Source: Vanilla planifolia (lineage: Eukaryota; Streptophyta; Magnoliopsida; Asparagales; Orchidaceae). Taken from it: a stretch of 64,000 bases of DNA. The notes under the pieces are model-generated. The model was not told the DNA's origin and searched no databases. It worked only from the letters and a program-made list of their open reading frames with translations. Position 1 is the first letter of the stretch; every line of letters starts with the position of its first letter. Shown here piece after piece: positions 38,377 to 51,554 of this stretch. Made by a program: the position numbers and the translations under genes. The DNA lies in the NCBI GenBank assembly GCA_023846275.1, contig CM043877.1, positions 14,367,107 to 14,431,106 on the forward strand. The letters run 5' to 3'.

Positions 38377-38740
38377 CTAATAGATAAGGAGGAAAGGATC
38401 GGACGGAAGCGTACAGGAAAAGAAGAAAACCCTCTCCAAAGAGAACATTTTATGCCGGGCCGACAACCAAACTGAGCAAACGCTTTCGAGGATCAAAAAG
38501 CGGTCATTACTTACAGAAAAAGGTAAAAGGAAACAGCATCTTTTGAGGAAAAACCAACTCTGGAGAAGCCAGCTAGTAGAGGGGACTTGTGAAGAAGAAG
38601 GAAAGAAGGGGATGCCAGCTAACGGCTGCGAACGACAGAAGAGCAGGCGGTGATTTTACGCAGGAAACTGAAGCCGCTGCGAGGAGAGAATTGATACGGG
38701 GCCTTTATTTGTGATAGTGATGGGGCCTTTCTCTTTAGTG
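38377..38740 (-). other. GC-richer leader-like region upstream of the SPL exon
   Basis: GC content remains raised to about 38700, as expected for the 5' leader of the SPL gene read on the minus strand. No TATA box or start codon could be assigned with confidence. Beyond 38700 the sequence turns AT-rich abruptly. Confidence 0.35.
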
Positions 38741-38754
38741 AAATGATGTATTTT

Positions 38755-40442
38755 TTCTTTTTCTTTGTTTTTTATCATTATTTTTTTTAGTTTTGTATGC
38801 TAAAAATGTTTTTGATATTTTTTTTAATACATATTTCATGATTTGAAAAAATAAATTTATTAAAAATATTTTAAAGAATATATAATAACTATTAATTGAT
38901 AATAAATATGAAATTGAACTTTAAAATTTATTTTTATACAATTTTTGAAAATTAATGTGATATCATAATTTGTAATATATTCTATTTATTGTGATATTGA
39001 TTTGAAAATATATTAATTTTTTTTAAAAAATGAGATTAATTTGTGTTTTGGTCCCTATGATCAATCCATTCAATCAACAGTGCTCCATTTAACCTACTGA
39101 ATTAGCAAAAGTGAATTAATCGAATTGTCTGATCTTCGTCGTCTATTGAGAAATAAAGAGCTCTTTTCTTCAAATATTTTTGTTTAATCTCGTCCTAATG
39201 CTTGAAAGAACATGCTAGAGGGTATGTATATTATATGTGTCTCTTTAATGTTTGTATGCATGGTCACCCATCTTTCGTTTCTTCTACTTTTTCTCATTCT
39301 CTTTTATTAATACAAGAGAAATTATTCTACTATTTTTCTTATAGTTCCCTTTTCTCTTACATTTCAATATTTAAACTAAATTAGTTTTTTTCTTTTTATT
39401 TTTATTCTTTTCCTCTCAAATATTTTAAAGATTTTTTTAATTCTTTTATCTAGTTTTCTTGAAAAGATTCATAATTTTCTACACAAATAAAATATAATAA
39501 TAATAATAATAATAATAAAATATATGTAGGCAAAAACTCATACATCCAATAACATTAGATATCAATAAAAACAATTGTGTTGAAGAATACTCTAATTTGA
39601 ATTTAGAAATCTAAATGTGTTTGTTTTTGCTTAAAATTTAGCGTATCATTAATTTTATCATATGATTCTATTATTTAATATAAAAAAATATATGTGAAAT
39701 GGTGTTTTTTTTTTCTATTATTAAAATTTTTTAGTTTTACTTGCTAAAAATGTTTTTGATATTTTCTTTGGAAAATATTTCATGATTTGAAAAAATAAAT
39801 TTATTAAAAATATTTTAAAGAATAAACGATAACTATTAATTGGTAATTAATATTAAAATGAACTTTAAAATTTATATTGATAGCGATATTTAAAAATTAA
39901 TGTGATATCATAATTCGTAATCTATTCTAGTTATTGTAGTATTGATTTTTAAAAATTTTGATGTTAATTAGTGTTTTGATCCCTATGATCAATCTATTTA
40001 ATCAACAATGCTCCATTTTATCTTTTGAATTAGCAAAAGTGAATTAATCGAATTGTCTAATCTTCGTCGCCTGCTAACAAATAAAGAACTCTTTTCTCCG
40101 AAAATTTTTGTTTAATCTCCTCCTAATGCTCGAAAGAGCATGCTACAGGGCATGCATATTATATGTGCCTCTTTAAAATTTTGTATGTATGATCACCCAT
40201 CTTTTGATCACTTTTCTCATTCTTTCGATGCTTCAACTTTTTATCGTTCTCTTTTTTTAATACAAGAGAGATCATTCTATTCTTTTTCTTATAGTTCTCT
40301 TTACTCTTACATTTCAATTTTTAAATTAAATTAATTTCTTTTCCTTTTTCTCTTTATTCTTTTCCTCTCAAGTATTTTAAAGATTTTTTTTAATTCTTTT
40401 ACCAAGCTTTCTTGAAAAGATTCATAATTTTCTACACATATA

Positions 40443-40485
<43 letters not shown>

Positions 40486-40665
40486 TATATGTATGCAAAA
40501 ACTCATACATCAAATAACATTAGGCATAAATGAAAACAATTGTGTTGAAGAATACTCTAATTTGAATTTTAAAATCTTAGTGTCCTTTTTTTTTTGTTTA
40601 AAATTTAGCATATTATAAATTTTATCATATGATTCTATTATTTAATATAGGAAATATATGTACAA
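38755..40665 (+). repeat. Tandem duplication of ~0.95 kb, two units
   Basis: 38755-39690 and about 39700-40665 are diverged direct repeats (offset about 930-945). Shared landmarks: 'gctaaaaatgtttttgatatt' (38799 and 39743), 'gaattaatcgaattgtct' (39113 and 40040), a 'gaaagarcatgct' segment (39205 and 40132) and an (ATA)n tract in each. Small ORFs (39202-39384, 40140-40334) correspond to each other but differ freely in sequence, so they are not called genes. It abuts the SPL remnant. Confidence 0.85.
40444..40483. repeat. (AAT)n microsatellite in second tandem unit
   Basis: About 13 AAT units. The corresponding tract in the first unit (about 39493-39519) has about nine, so the locus has changed length since duplication. 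Confidence 0.9.
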
Positions 40666-43600
40666 CAAAAGGTTTATTCATTAATTACATAATTTTTACT
40701 AAATATACATTTAAGCATTTAGAAAAAGGCTTTTTTACATCAAAATTTTAAAAAATAATTATTTATATTTTAAATTAAATAAATCCTCAAATTTTTAAAT
40801 GCAAAGTTAAGACATTTCTTATGAAAAGTTATTTATTAACTACACTTTGCAATATTTAAATTATAATGATTATTATCAAATCTATAAATGTATAGATAAT
40901 TATCTTCTTTTCCTCTTTGATTTCAAGGTCTCGATACCTTATTCAAGGTTTCAAAACCTACTTTTTAAACACGTACTTGATCGATAAACTTTGTTGCATA
41001 TGAAAGCCACTAGAAACTCATGTGACATTCCAAATAACAGGTGTTGACTGCATTTGTGTAATATAGTTATATTTTATGATATTAGTTCATCATTATGTTT
41101 TTCATGATACTTTATTATATATCTTATTATATTTTAAGTTAGTTTTTGTCATGTATACTTAACATGACATTTGTTTTCATCAATGATTCTGTTAAAAAAA
41201 CTATTCTGACAATTAGTTTCTTCATAAGAAAATTAGTGAAACTACTCGATGTTATTACCACAAGTTGTCTAGAATTATTAATAAATTATATGGAGTGATT
41301 TATGTATAATTATTTTTGTTTGTATTTTCTTTTAATTTTTAGTATCTTCCACAATATTAAAACATATAAACTACTATTATAAACTTGTTATGATAAAAAT
41401 TATCATTTAATGTTCTTTTCACTTAAAAAATAAGAACATTTTTATGAATTCCACTTATATTGCATTTTGTAAGAAACTCTTGATAATGCAAAGAGGCAAC
41501 TCTATCATTTAATTCTTCATGATAGAAGCAAACGATGAGTGAATACTTCATGTTAATTTGCTAAGGCTTGAACAACGTGATTCCATTTTAGTTTTTATCA
41601 ACTTATTTATTTATTTATTTTCTTGAATTTGTGCATTTTCTACCAATTAAGGTTGCAGATTGTAATCTTGGGTGTCATGTTCTTAAGCATTTTAGATTAC
41701 CTTTTGCATGGGATTATGGCACAAAATTTAGAAAAATTGAAGTACTAATAACAATTACACAAAGGTATTTGTAAAAATTAAAGAGATTTTTTACGTGAAG
41801 TATTGAAGCTTAATGTTAATAGAAAATTTTAACTTTATGGAAAAACTATTCCAATACATCTCTTATCTTGTTTATGATATTATATATTAGATTGAAAGAA
41901 ATTTGTTAAGTTCTCATCAATAATTCTAAAAGAATTGCTTTAAACTCATATTCTTAAAATGTTTAAGTAATTTCAATCTATAACTTATATTATTTCTAAC
42001 TAAATCATTAAATCACTTAAAAATATATATTAGGCCATCGTATAATAAAAGTCATGGCTACTCATATATTTTCCAACTCCACTTCTGTTTAACTTCGATT
42101 CCATCTCTCTAAAAGCTTTCCTATTAAATAACATCTTAATGCGAATTGGCTAAAGTAAATTAGTTAACTTCAACCTTATCTCTTATTACTTACATGCAAT
42201 TACTATGTCCAATTTACATTTTCATTTGGCTATTGGAGTAAATCTATATTAAGTTAAAATCAAAACTAAGACTTATATTATTTTTTAATAATACATAGTT
42301 TTTACTTTCTTCTTATTTTTCAACACATCGCTTATCAATTTGCTTTAAAGTTACATAAACTATTGAGTATTAGAATAAGAAATATGAAAGATTATGAAAC
42401 ATATGGATAACTTTACGAGAGCATTTCAAATTACTCAAACACAACTTGAAGATAACACCTCGAAAGCCCTTGTAATAAAGGGATTTCAATATACCACTTA
42501 TTAGTTCGATGAATTTGTAGATGAAAAAAATCCTTACTCTTAAGACACAAGAAGAACATACCAAAAAATTGATACAAACTGAATGCCCTTAAGGTCACGT
42601 GATTACAAAGATTCCTTTGATTGATACTTTGATATAATAGCATCTAAGATGCCTCTAAAAGACACCCAAATAAAGGTGTTACAATGACTGAGTGCAAAGC
42701 AAGGTTTAAGAACTAAGATTTTGGTTAGCTTTAATGCTTACATGGTTATGTTATTATTACCATCATCATTTAATTATAAGTAAGAATTTTAAATGTGCAC
42801 ATTATTAATGTAAATTACATCATTATTATGTTCTGTATTAAGTTATGTTATTGATTAATTTTATGACACTTGAAATCATTTGCTTGGTCTATAATAAACT
42901 AATGACACAACCATAAAAAGATCACTTGAATTATGAGATGATAAAGGTATATTAATTTATGATTATATATAAATAGTTTTGTGATAATAATATAGATATG
43001 ATTTCATTTATAATTTTGAAAATATCATATGCTTACTTACACAAATACACATATAATTTTTTTATTATAGTGTGATAAATTATTTTAATTATTAATAAAT
43101 AATTTTTGAAAATTAATAAGGGAATGAAAAATAAAAAAACATTTTTTATCTTATTATTTATAAATAAATACTATTTAAGAAAAAAAATTACAAAAATCTT
43201 GTAATATTTAAATAATTTTTTAGCATTATCCTCCTTAAATCATTTAGAGTGCGAGAATAAATATTTCTAAATACAATCAATTAAGAAAGCATAACCTTAG
43301 TTTCTCACCTAGTTTTACAATAATGCCATGGCTCACTTGTTCTACAACAATATGATATATAAAACATCATATATATTGGGATACAATTAAAATTAACGCA
43401 AGATTGAGAACACAAATAATCTAACAAGAAGGTGACAATAAAACACTATATCAAACATTCTTAAACAACGTCAATTAGATCATGCCATCATCCAAAAACT
43501 ACTTTTGCACATGCACACCAAAAAGCTAACTAAAAATATGTACGTCCATACACAACTCTAAGGTATATAATAACTAAAGCATCCTTTAAAAAACTCATCA

Positions 43601-43740
43601 AAAACATTCCTTCAAAACTATACTTAATCATTTGTAGTTTTCCATCTCTTCATGTGCTTATAATATGATCTATAATATAAACATGTAATGAGTTTTATAT
43701 AGCTCAATAGCCAAATTACTATACATATAATAATATAAAA
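40666..43740. other. AT-rich DNA, nothing recognised
   Basis: Three kilobases with short random ORFs only. Two overlapping minus-strand frames at 42370-42643 have no family resemblance. Confidence 0.45.
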
Positions 43741-44116
43741 TATAATGAAATATAGGGATAATCTATAATAACAAAGAGTAATAGCAAACATATCACACTT
43801 ATTTTGTAATCATGTAAAAACATATGAGTATAAAAAACATGCAATCAAATCAAACCAATGGTTATATATATTGTGCAACCATGAAGAACGATGAAGCTTT
43901 CATCAGCGTTGGTTGTTAATTACATGAAACAAGTAGATCTCGATCATTTTATTCAAATTCTCGGAAACCCACTTAATGGTTATAATGGGTTAAGTATTTC
44001 ATCAAACACCTTGAGGTATACAATTTCACAACATACGAAGCAATACACAAGTCACCACAGACAGAACAAACTCCTGTCTTATATCAGAAATAACACGATA
44101 CAATGACTAGTATTCT
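43741..44116 (-). repeat. 3' flank of RNR2 copy 5
   Basis: Inverse match to 762-1136 next to copy 1, including the 'ctattactctttgttatta' segment. The plus-strand ORF 43891-44106 mirrors ORFs at the same place in other copies (31933-32217, 745-987 on the opposite strand) and is a shadow of this repeated flank. Confidence 0.75.
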
Positions 44117-44852
44117 CCAGAAATCGTCGTCCACGCGGAACTCATGTATGGCGCCATCATCGTTTTAGCTTGACATAACCGACGCCTTTTGATACTCACC
44201 GGCCCTCTTCTCAAAGTAGTTGGCCTTTCTCTGGAGCGAGATGAGCAACATCCAATCGAGGGGATTCAAAACGTTGTACATCTTGCTGTAGTTCAATGCC
44301 CCAAGAAGTCGATCGGCGACAAACTCGATGTACTGACTCGTCAGATCGCCGTTCATTTCGAAAAGGGCACAAGGCACCACAAACAAATTCTTTTTCAATG
44401 TCAACAACATCAGCGGCAATCTCCAAAACTCTTTCCTAGGAGAGCTTGGTGTTATGAAGGCCGTACAGGAGGAAGGCGAAATCAAAGTGAACGCCTTCAT
44501 CTCGAGAGATCAGCTGGTTGCAAAATGTGATTCGAGGAATAAGCCAACGCTTCTTAAGCCAGAATATCGCACAGAAGCTACCGGAGAAGAAGATTCCATC
44601 GACACAGGCAAAGCAAAAAAGGCACCCTGCAAACGTTTCAAATGTGTCGATCCATCGAAACGCCCACTCGACGCTACTCGCGACGTAGGGAGTCTCCTCC
44701 ACTGTCCAGAAGGAGGCCTCAGCTTTCTTGTACATCTCCCAAATCTGTGGGAAACGAATCGGGAACATGCAGAAGCTTTCAGAATTGAGAGCAAGGAGTA
44801 TCTCGTCATACTCCTCGTGATCGCCAGCTGAAGAGGGTAGAATTTCCGACAT
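44117..44852 (-). pseudogene. RNR2: RNR2 pseudogene copy 5, internally deleted
   Basis: From ATG 44852 it has the same N-terminal half and the same ~95-residue internal deletion (loss of ENIHSEMY and the first ligand helix) as copy 3. It keeps more downstream sequence: SRDEGVHFDFAFLLYGLHNTKLS, then after a frameshift DIEKEFVCGALCPF and, in another frame, [38 protein letters not shown] and GEYQKASVMSS. A stop follows in what should be the tail. The DDDF end is still visible (about 44117-44135), but the final stop is TGG. Non-functional. 44414 marks the left edge of block 2, with no break in the gene here. Confidence 0.92.
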
Positions 44853-46573
44853 GATGAGGTCAAAGTATGTCAGATTCGATCTACGAGCGAGAGAGGAATG
44901 AATTCGTTGGCGCAGAGAGACAAAGAGTAACTCTATAGTAATTTCTCAAGTTTATAAAGAAAGAATTAGAGGGAGATTGAGCGTAAGAAGATATCAAATT
45001 TTTAAGTTTGTTATAAACATTTGGGAAGTCTTGGATTGGAAACCGCCTACTTCCACTAGCCATAGTAAGTCTTACTGTCTCTTTTTTTCGGTGCAGCCTA
45101 TGCTTAGAGAATCTGTGATTAAGAGGTACTTAAGATGCCTCGTTCTCTTTAAGATCAAATGAAAGTCGAGATCTGACCATTGAAGTATAGCTAAAAAAAG
45201 GTTATATGGATTTTGAGTGACAATCACTATTTGAAAATCTAATTAAAATACAAATCATATTTTGGCAAGTAAATTTAGCATGTAAAAGAGTGGAAATGAA
45301 AATTATTCGACCCAAGACAAAAAAGAATATTGGCTGAGAATAAGAATATAATAAAGATCATTCATGAATAAATGTTTAAAAAAATTTATTTGATTTTTTT
45401 CAAATTAAGAAAAAAGATATATTTTTTCAAATGTTCAATTAATGTGATTAAAATATATTAAATTCTGTTTGAACTTAATTATATTGAGAGAATATTATTC
45501 TAATTATTAAAAATAAATATAATAAAAATTATTTCATAAAACTATTAAAATATAATTAGAAATTCAAACTGCATTTCAAAAAAAAAATGAAATTATTTAA
45601 CCACAAAATCATTATATCAAATAAATTCTTAATTTAAAATATTTTCTAATCTTTTAAGAAATAACCCTTTGATATTAAGAATTTTTTTGATAACATAAGA
45701 TGTTAAAATAGAGTTAGTTTAACATAATAATCCTAATATTAATAGGGTTAGAAATGAAATTCTATTTGGGTAATATCTTAGGTTGTGTATAGTTAAAATG
45801 ATTTTACAGTGAAATAAATAACACTTTTTTGAAAAACAATTTGAACTTCTGATTATATTTTAATAGCTTTATTACATATTTTTTATTTGCTTTATTTTTA
45901 ATAATTAGAACAATATTCTTTAAATATAACGAAATCTAATTATAATTTAATATATTCCAATCACATTAGTTAAACATTAAAAACAAATATATCTTTTTAT
46001 GTTACTTTGAAAATAACCAAATAAAAACTTTTTTAAACATCTATTCAATAATGATCTTTATATTATTACCAAATATTCTTATTCTCAACAAAAATTATTG
46101 ACTGTCATGGGCTGAAAAAATTTTAAAATCCCCTCTTCCCCGTTATATTTATCTGTCAAAATATAATTTGTATTTTAATTCGATTTTCAAATAATTATTG
46201 TCACTCAAAATTCATCTAACATTTTTTATAGCCAAACTATAATGGTCAGATCTCAACTATCGTTTCATCTAAAGAGAAAATGATATCTTAAATACCTCCC
46301 AATAAAACTACACAGATTCTTTAAGCATAAGCTACACCAAAACGAAGAGACAGTAAGACTTATTACGATGAGCGGAAGTACGCGACTTCCACTCCAAGAC
46401 TCCCCAAATGTTCATAAAAACTTTAAATTTTGAAATTTTTTTATGCTCTATCTCCCCCTAATTCTTTCTTTATAAACTTAAAAAACTACCCTAGAGTTAT
46501 CATTTGTCTCTTCGTGCCAACGAACTCGTTCCTCCCGCTCCCAGATAAAATTCGACCTACTTTGTCCTCAGTC
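44853..46573. repeat. Palindrome P3, second copy
   Basis: Same head-to-head RNR2 promoter palindrome as 32665-34385, offset 12188, with a handful of substitutions. TATA boxes lie at 44951-44956 (-) and 46471-46476 (+). Confidence 0.85.
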
Positions 46574-46678
46574 ATGCCGATGATTCCACCCTCTTCAACA
46601 GGCCGCCACGATGAGTATCACGAGCCACTTCTTTCTCCCAATACCGACCGCTTCTGCATGTTCCCCATTCGTTTCCCA
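46574..46678 (+). pseudogene. RNR2: RNR2 fragment copy 6 (first ~35 codons)
   Basis: Identical by eye to copy 4, starting MPMIPPSS and cut at FPIRFP where R2 begins. It arose with block 2. Confidence 0.9.
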
Positions 46679-49587
46679 CATAATTAGAAGAGTTTAAGGA
46701 CGAATTTAACCAAATTTTTTATATTGTTAACCCAAGTCATATAGGCTCATCTAACTGAGCAAATTCATCTGTCTACTGCCACTGAGAGTTATTTGAATGG
46801 ACCTAGAAGGCATGGAGGTAAGCACATTTAATTAATTGTAGACATAACTAATAAAGTAAAAAACCAACGATTTAAAAAGTTAAATACTAACAATTTAGAG
46901 ATTGATTAATGAAGACATGAAACAATAATTTGCTATGAAATTTCACATGAGTGCCGAATAAGGTTAGTCAAGATGAAGTTAGCAAGTAAGACTTGAGTAT
47001 TCTAGCTAAGAAAAGTGCATCATAAGGTGAGATTAAGACTTTAGTTTGTGACTTCCCAAGATGAGATTACCACTATTTTGAAAGTCTAATACATTCCTAT
47101 CTATCTTATGGATTGAATGTTAGATGAGTTAACCACATTAAATTAAGAGTTAAAGTCTTTCTTTGAATACACAGGTAAGTTCTTGACATACTATTTTATT
47201 ATGAGGTTTATGAAGAGCATATCACTTTATCTAAGTTTCAAAAAGGTTTAAACTAAAGATTTATAAGATAATATATAGGTATACATACATTGATCAAAAT
47301 GAAAATTTTACTATAACTGAAAATATTATCACTCATTTGAAATCAATGCCTTATATAGAGCGAGTAAAACAAGTGGCAAGTAAGTAAAAAACCAATAATA
47401 GGCATGAGAAATGACTACATAAATTATAAGATTTTTTATCACAATTTAGATGTTCGATTAATAGCCAGTTCATACACATTTACCAAGAATATCTTATGAA
47501 AAATAGAAATTAAAAGAAACACATCATGAGGATAATTTTGAGTTTAAGGCTATATTAAAAAATGAAGACGCTAATCAATTTCTCAAGAGAATGAACATAA
47601 TGATTATAAGGATGCTCCTAATATGCTCGTTATGAGGTGTATCTTGATCATACCCCAACCTACGGAGAATTGCGGTAATACCAACGTTTTCACTCATCTT
47701 ATAAGTTGGTCGTAGATGGAGATAACAACATTAATATAATGTCTAAAACCATGTTTTCTAGAACGAACACGAAGCCTATATCATACTCGTAATCATATTA
47801 AGTAGTCTGAGTAGATGAAAAAAATCAATAAACCAAAGATGTCAAGTTCCATTCACCTTGGGTTCATACATAAAGAGTTTTGGTTGGTGCTCCATCAAGA
47901 TGTTTGTCATATATTGTCAAGGTTTTTCTTAGTTGTATGACAAGGATGTTATCATAATAATGAAGCCAACACCTATATTATAACAAGGAACAGAAATATG
48001 GTGACCACAGCTTGTTAAACCTAAAAATAATTCTAGTATCACATCAACAAAATCCCATTTATTTGTAAAAAAAGAAAAAAAAAATTGTAATATCCTGGAT
48101 TAGAAAGAATTTGAGAATAAAAGTTCGACAACACCATTTCTAAATTCTTGGGTATTGTTACAAGCCTCAAAGTGTTGAAGAATTAGGTTGTGTATCAGAG
48201 ATTTAACAATTTGCTAGAAGAAGATAAGGACATACTTCTTAATGACTTTCGAACTCAACTACTACCTATCAAACTATTTAACAAACTAGACTTGCTTCAT
48301 AGTTCATTATTATTGAGTTGAATAGATTTAAGAAAAAAAAAAAAGAATAAATTTTAGAATGAATCTTAAAGAAAACCCAAAATTTTAGAGGCAAATCCAA
48401 AATCATTGGGAAAATATTTTATTAGTGATAGATTACGACTGCGCTATTCCAACATTATTGGTGTATGTGAACGATGAAACTTAGAGAAAGCATAAAAATA
48501 ATAAAATAATAAATAATTATAAAATATTATCCCCTTATTCTTAGATTGGATTATAGATTGAACATGAAGTGTGGAACTATAATATTCCATAAGATTGATT
48601 TGTAGAGTAACTACTATTAAATTAGAATAAGAGAAGAGAACAAGTAGAAAATGACTTTAAATTCTAAGAAGAGAAACATGAGTTCTTAATCATACCATTT
48701 GATATGCTAGTAGTGATTTTGTCAAGATGACTAATGCTTTTAGACCTTAATTGAAAGATCTGAAGCAAGAAACCCATCTCATCAAATTCTATGGTTTCCA
48801 AAGAATCAAAGTGCGCTAAGAAAAAAGCACCAAAATGGGCATTGAAATCATAGGCTTCAAAGAAGGCCAAAAGTCCTACATCCATAACTCAAGGTGTAGC
48901 ATTTGGGTGACAACTTTCCAAGATTTATCATGCCACACCACATATTGAACTTCTTTGTTGCATAAGTATCAAAAGATATTATCAAAGCCCAAATCCATGA
49001 CTCTAAAGCTTGCCATAGGACCCAATGCCAATGAAGCGTGTTAACCATCCACAAAAAAGGAAACTACCACCCATACAAGCTTTCGACTAATTCATTTTAA
49101 AATTTAACAATATGCTCCACTCTTGCACTTGTCAGCACAAAATAGAGAAAAGGCTAATCAAATAATATTTCAATTGCATTGGTCTAATCTCTAAAAAATA
49201 GCAGTTCATTAAGGCTTTCTTCTGAAAAAGAAGGAGACTTAAAAATTATTAACTTGTATGGATGAAACATTAAAAATAGAGAAAGCTTGTTCTTCAAGAA
49301 AGGGAATATGACAAAAGAATAATAACAAAATCTGAATAAATCATTGGAATTGCTACAAAAGTTCTGATGAATATTTTTACAATAGACTACAGGAGAAAAG
49401 AAAGAAAAGCACCCATGAACAAGAGCCAGGAATCAAGCACTGCAAGTTTAGAAAAAGCTAGCACTCATAGAAACCCAAACCCAATAAAGTTAATACCCAT
49501 ATGAAAGACAACTAAGGGAGAAAAAGAGAAAAAGCTCACTTACATGAACAGCAAGTAGATTTTATTCCACAAAGAAGATAAACACAA
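46679..49587 (+). repeat. R2 repeat, copy in block 2
   Basis: Same as 34491-37399. The ORFs at 48664-48885 and 48857-49054 are exact duplicates of those in block 1 and carry no recognisable domain. Confidence 0.65.
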
Positions 49588-50070
49588 TACATAAGATAGA
49601 TAGGTAACTTTAAATACATAAGATAGATAGGGATGTATTTGGCTTTCAAAATAGTGGTAATCTCATCTTAGGAAGTCACAAGCTAAAGTATTAATCTCAA
49701 CTTGTGATGCACTTTTCCTAGCATGAATACTCAAGCCTTACTCGCTAACTTCATCTTGGATAACCTTATCCGGCACTCATATGAAATTTCATATCAAATT
49801 AATGTTTTCATGTCTCCATTAATCAATCTCTAAATTGTTAGCATTTAACTTTCTAAAACATCGATTTTTTACTTTTCTAGTTATATCTACACTTAATTAA
49901 ATGTGCTTAACTCCATGCCTTATAGTCCATCATTCAAATAACCTCTCAATGGTAGTAAACAAAGATGAATTTGTTCAATAGGATGAGCCTGTATGGCTTG
50001 GGTTAACAATCTAAAAAATTTTGTTAAATTCTTTCCTAAACTCTTCTAACTAAGATTTGACATCCCCCTT
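49588..50070 (-). repeat. Partial inverted R2 copy at the right edge of block 2
   Basis: The reverse complement of about 34495-34930, and parallel to 14070-14455. Begins with a short local repetition of 'ataagatagatagg' (49590-49630). Clearly more diverged from block 2 than block 1 is, so it is an older copy onto which the block was joined. Confidence 0.7.
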
Positions 50071-51540
50071 AAACATCATCAATTTCTTTGTCACAAATCT
50101 GCCCTCACTAGAATTAGATGCAACCATGTGAGGTTATGTTTGTTACCTGGAATAATACTTTGTGCCTTTTTAGCATTTACATAAAATGTACAATGCAAAT
50201 AAATTTTTCCTAAATCAATGTTGTGCATGAATTTTAGAAAATTGTAACTCTAACACTAAATATTTGATACAAGATGAAACAATAAAGTCTTCTAATCACC
50301 ACACCCTTTGTACCTAGATTTATTTTATTAACTTCAAAAGTTTGAGTTCAAATGCAAACAAATTAGAAATTTTAGCTAAACACAATTCTTGTTTTGTAAG
50401 AACTATAGAACTTTTTCTAAAAACAAGATCACGACAATGATTCATAAGAAATCAACAAGGTTTGGCCAATTCATTAATGAAAATATTCAAACCCACAAAA
50501 AGAATTTGTAGTGAGGTAACATTTTTTTAGAGTCCATTAGATCTAAGTTCGTAGAGTTGAACAAATCAAAATCAACAAAATCATTGTTCCTCACATGCAA
50601 TTTAAATCAATGTAGGAGTCTTCAAGAAAATCACAAAGAACACAAAAGAGTTATAAAATAAATAAAGAGATATGTAAGAGATTACTTAACTTGTCTCATA
50701 AAAGGACCTTTCCAAGAGTTTCACATAGGATTTTACTATAAATGATCATCGCAATAAGACAAAAAGAAACTCCATGGAGGAAACTAAACCTTTGCATGAA
50801 TCAATTTCAAATGTTTACAACCCATAGGTCCTATTTATAAGCTAGCAATGTAAAGCATCATCAACAACTTCTATGCTGATTAAATAGTGATATGTAGAAT
50901 TTTGGCCTGTGCTGATTGGACAATAAAAATTAAGTAATTGAACATCTATTGGATTATCTTATCAAAGGGCGTATAAGCTGTTGTCGATTGATATCATCTT
51001 GTTTTAGATGATTTGACATTTTCCTTATCAAGCAAGAGACATTTAAGATAACATATCAATCTTCCACATGCTATTATTGTGATAGGTCAATTGATAAAGT
51101 AAAGAAATCTCTACTTAGGAATAATCATTATTTAATCACAAAAATCTATGCACATTAAAAATTTGAATTCAAATACACCACATCTACTCCCTTTAATCCA
51201 TCACATAAACATAATATCTAATAAAAAAGAAATAAAAAAACTTGCTACATCATGCAAATGACTAATAAAAAGCTACTAAAAATATATATGGTATTCATTA
51301 GGTCATGCCTTCGTAACTCAAATGGGTACTCTTCCTCTTGTTCCTCTTTCTACTTGTAGCTCATCGTGGTCATCTCCAACTACAAAGAAGGAATGAATAC
51401 AAAGATCTCTTTGGAGAAGGAGGCTTATGTACTAGAGGTGGAAATTAGATTGTCCTCAGAGGAAGGGATGGGCATTTGATATAAGTTTAAGGAAATATTT
51501 GATGCTAGGAGGGATAAGACAGATGGAGAATAAATTCATA
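50071..51540. other. Low-complexity AT-rich DNA, nothing recognised
   Basis: No domain, RNA gene or long repeat identified. GC rises slightly at 51300-51480 without a recognisable ORF. Confidence 0.4.
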
Positions 51541-51554
51541 TCTTGTCTCATGTA

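Larger units (their letters stand above)
44414..49587 (+). repeat. 5.17-kb near-identical direct repeat, block 2
   Basis: Counterpart of 32231-37399. Its left edge runs smoothly on into RNR2 copy 5, so the left side here looks ancestral. Its right edge at 49587 switches into an inverted piece of R2, whereas block 1 continues into the SPL flank. Each block thus keeps a natural continuation on only one side. Confidence 0.95.

Noticed and set aside
38102-38380. Plus-strand ORFs over the SPL exon
   Set aside because: The minus strand gives a clear SBP-box protein match with a correct splice donor; the plus-strand frames are shadows.
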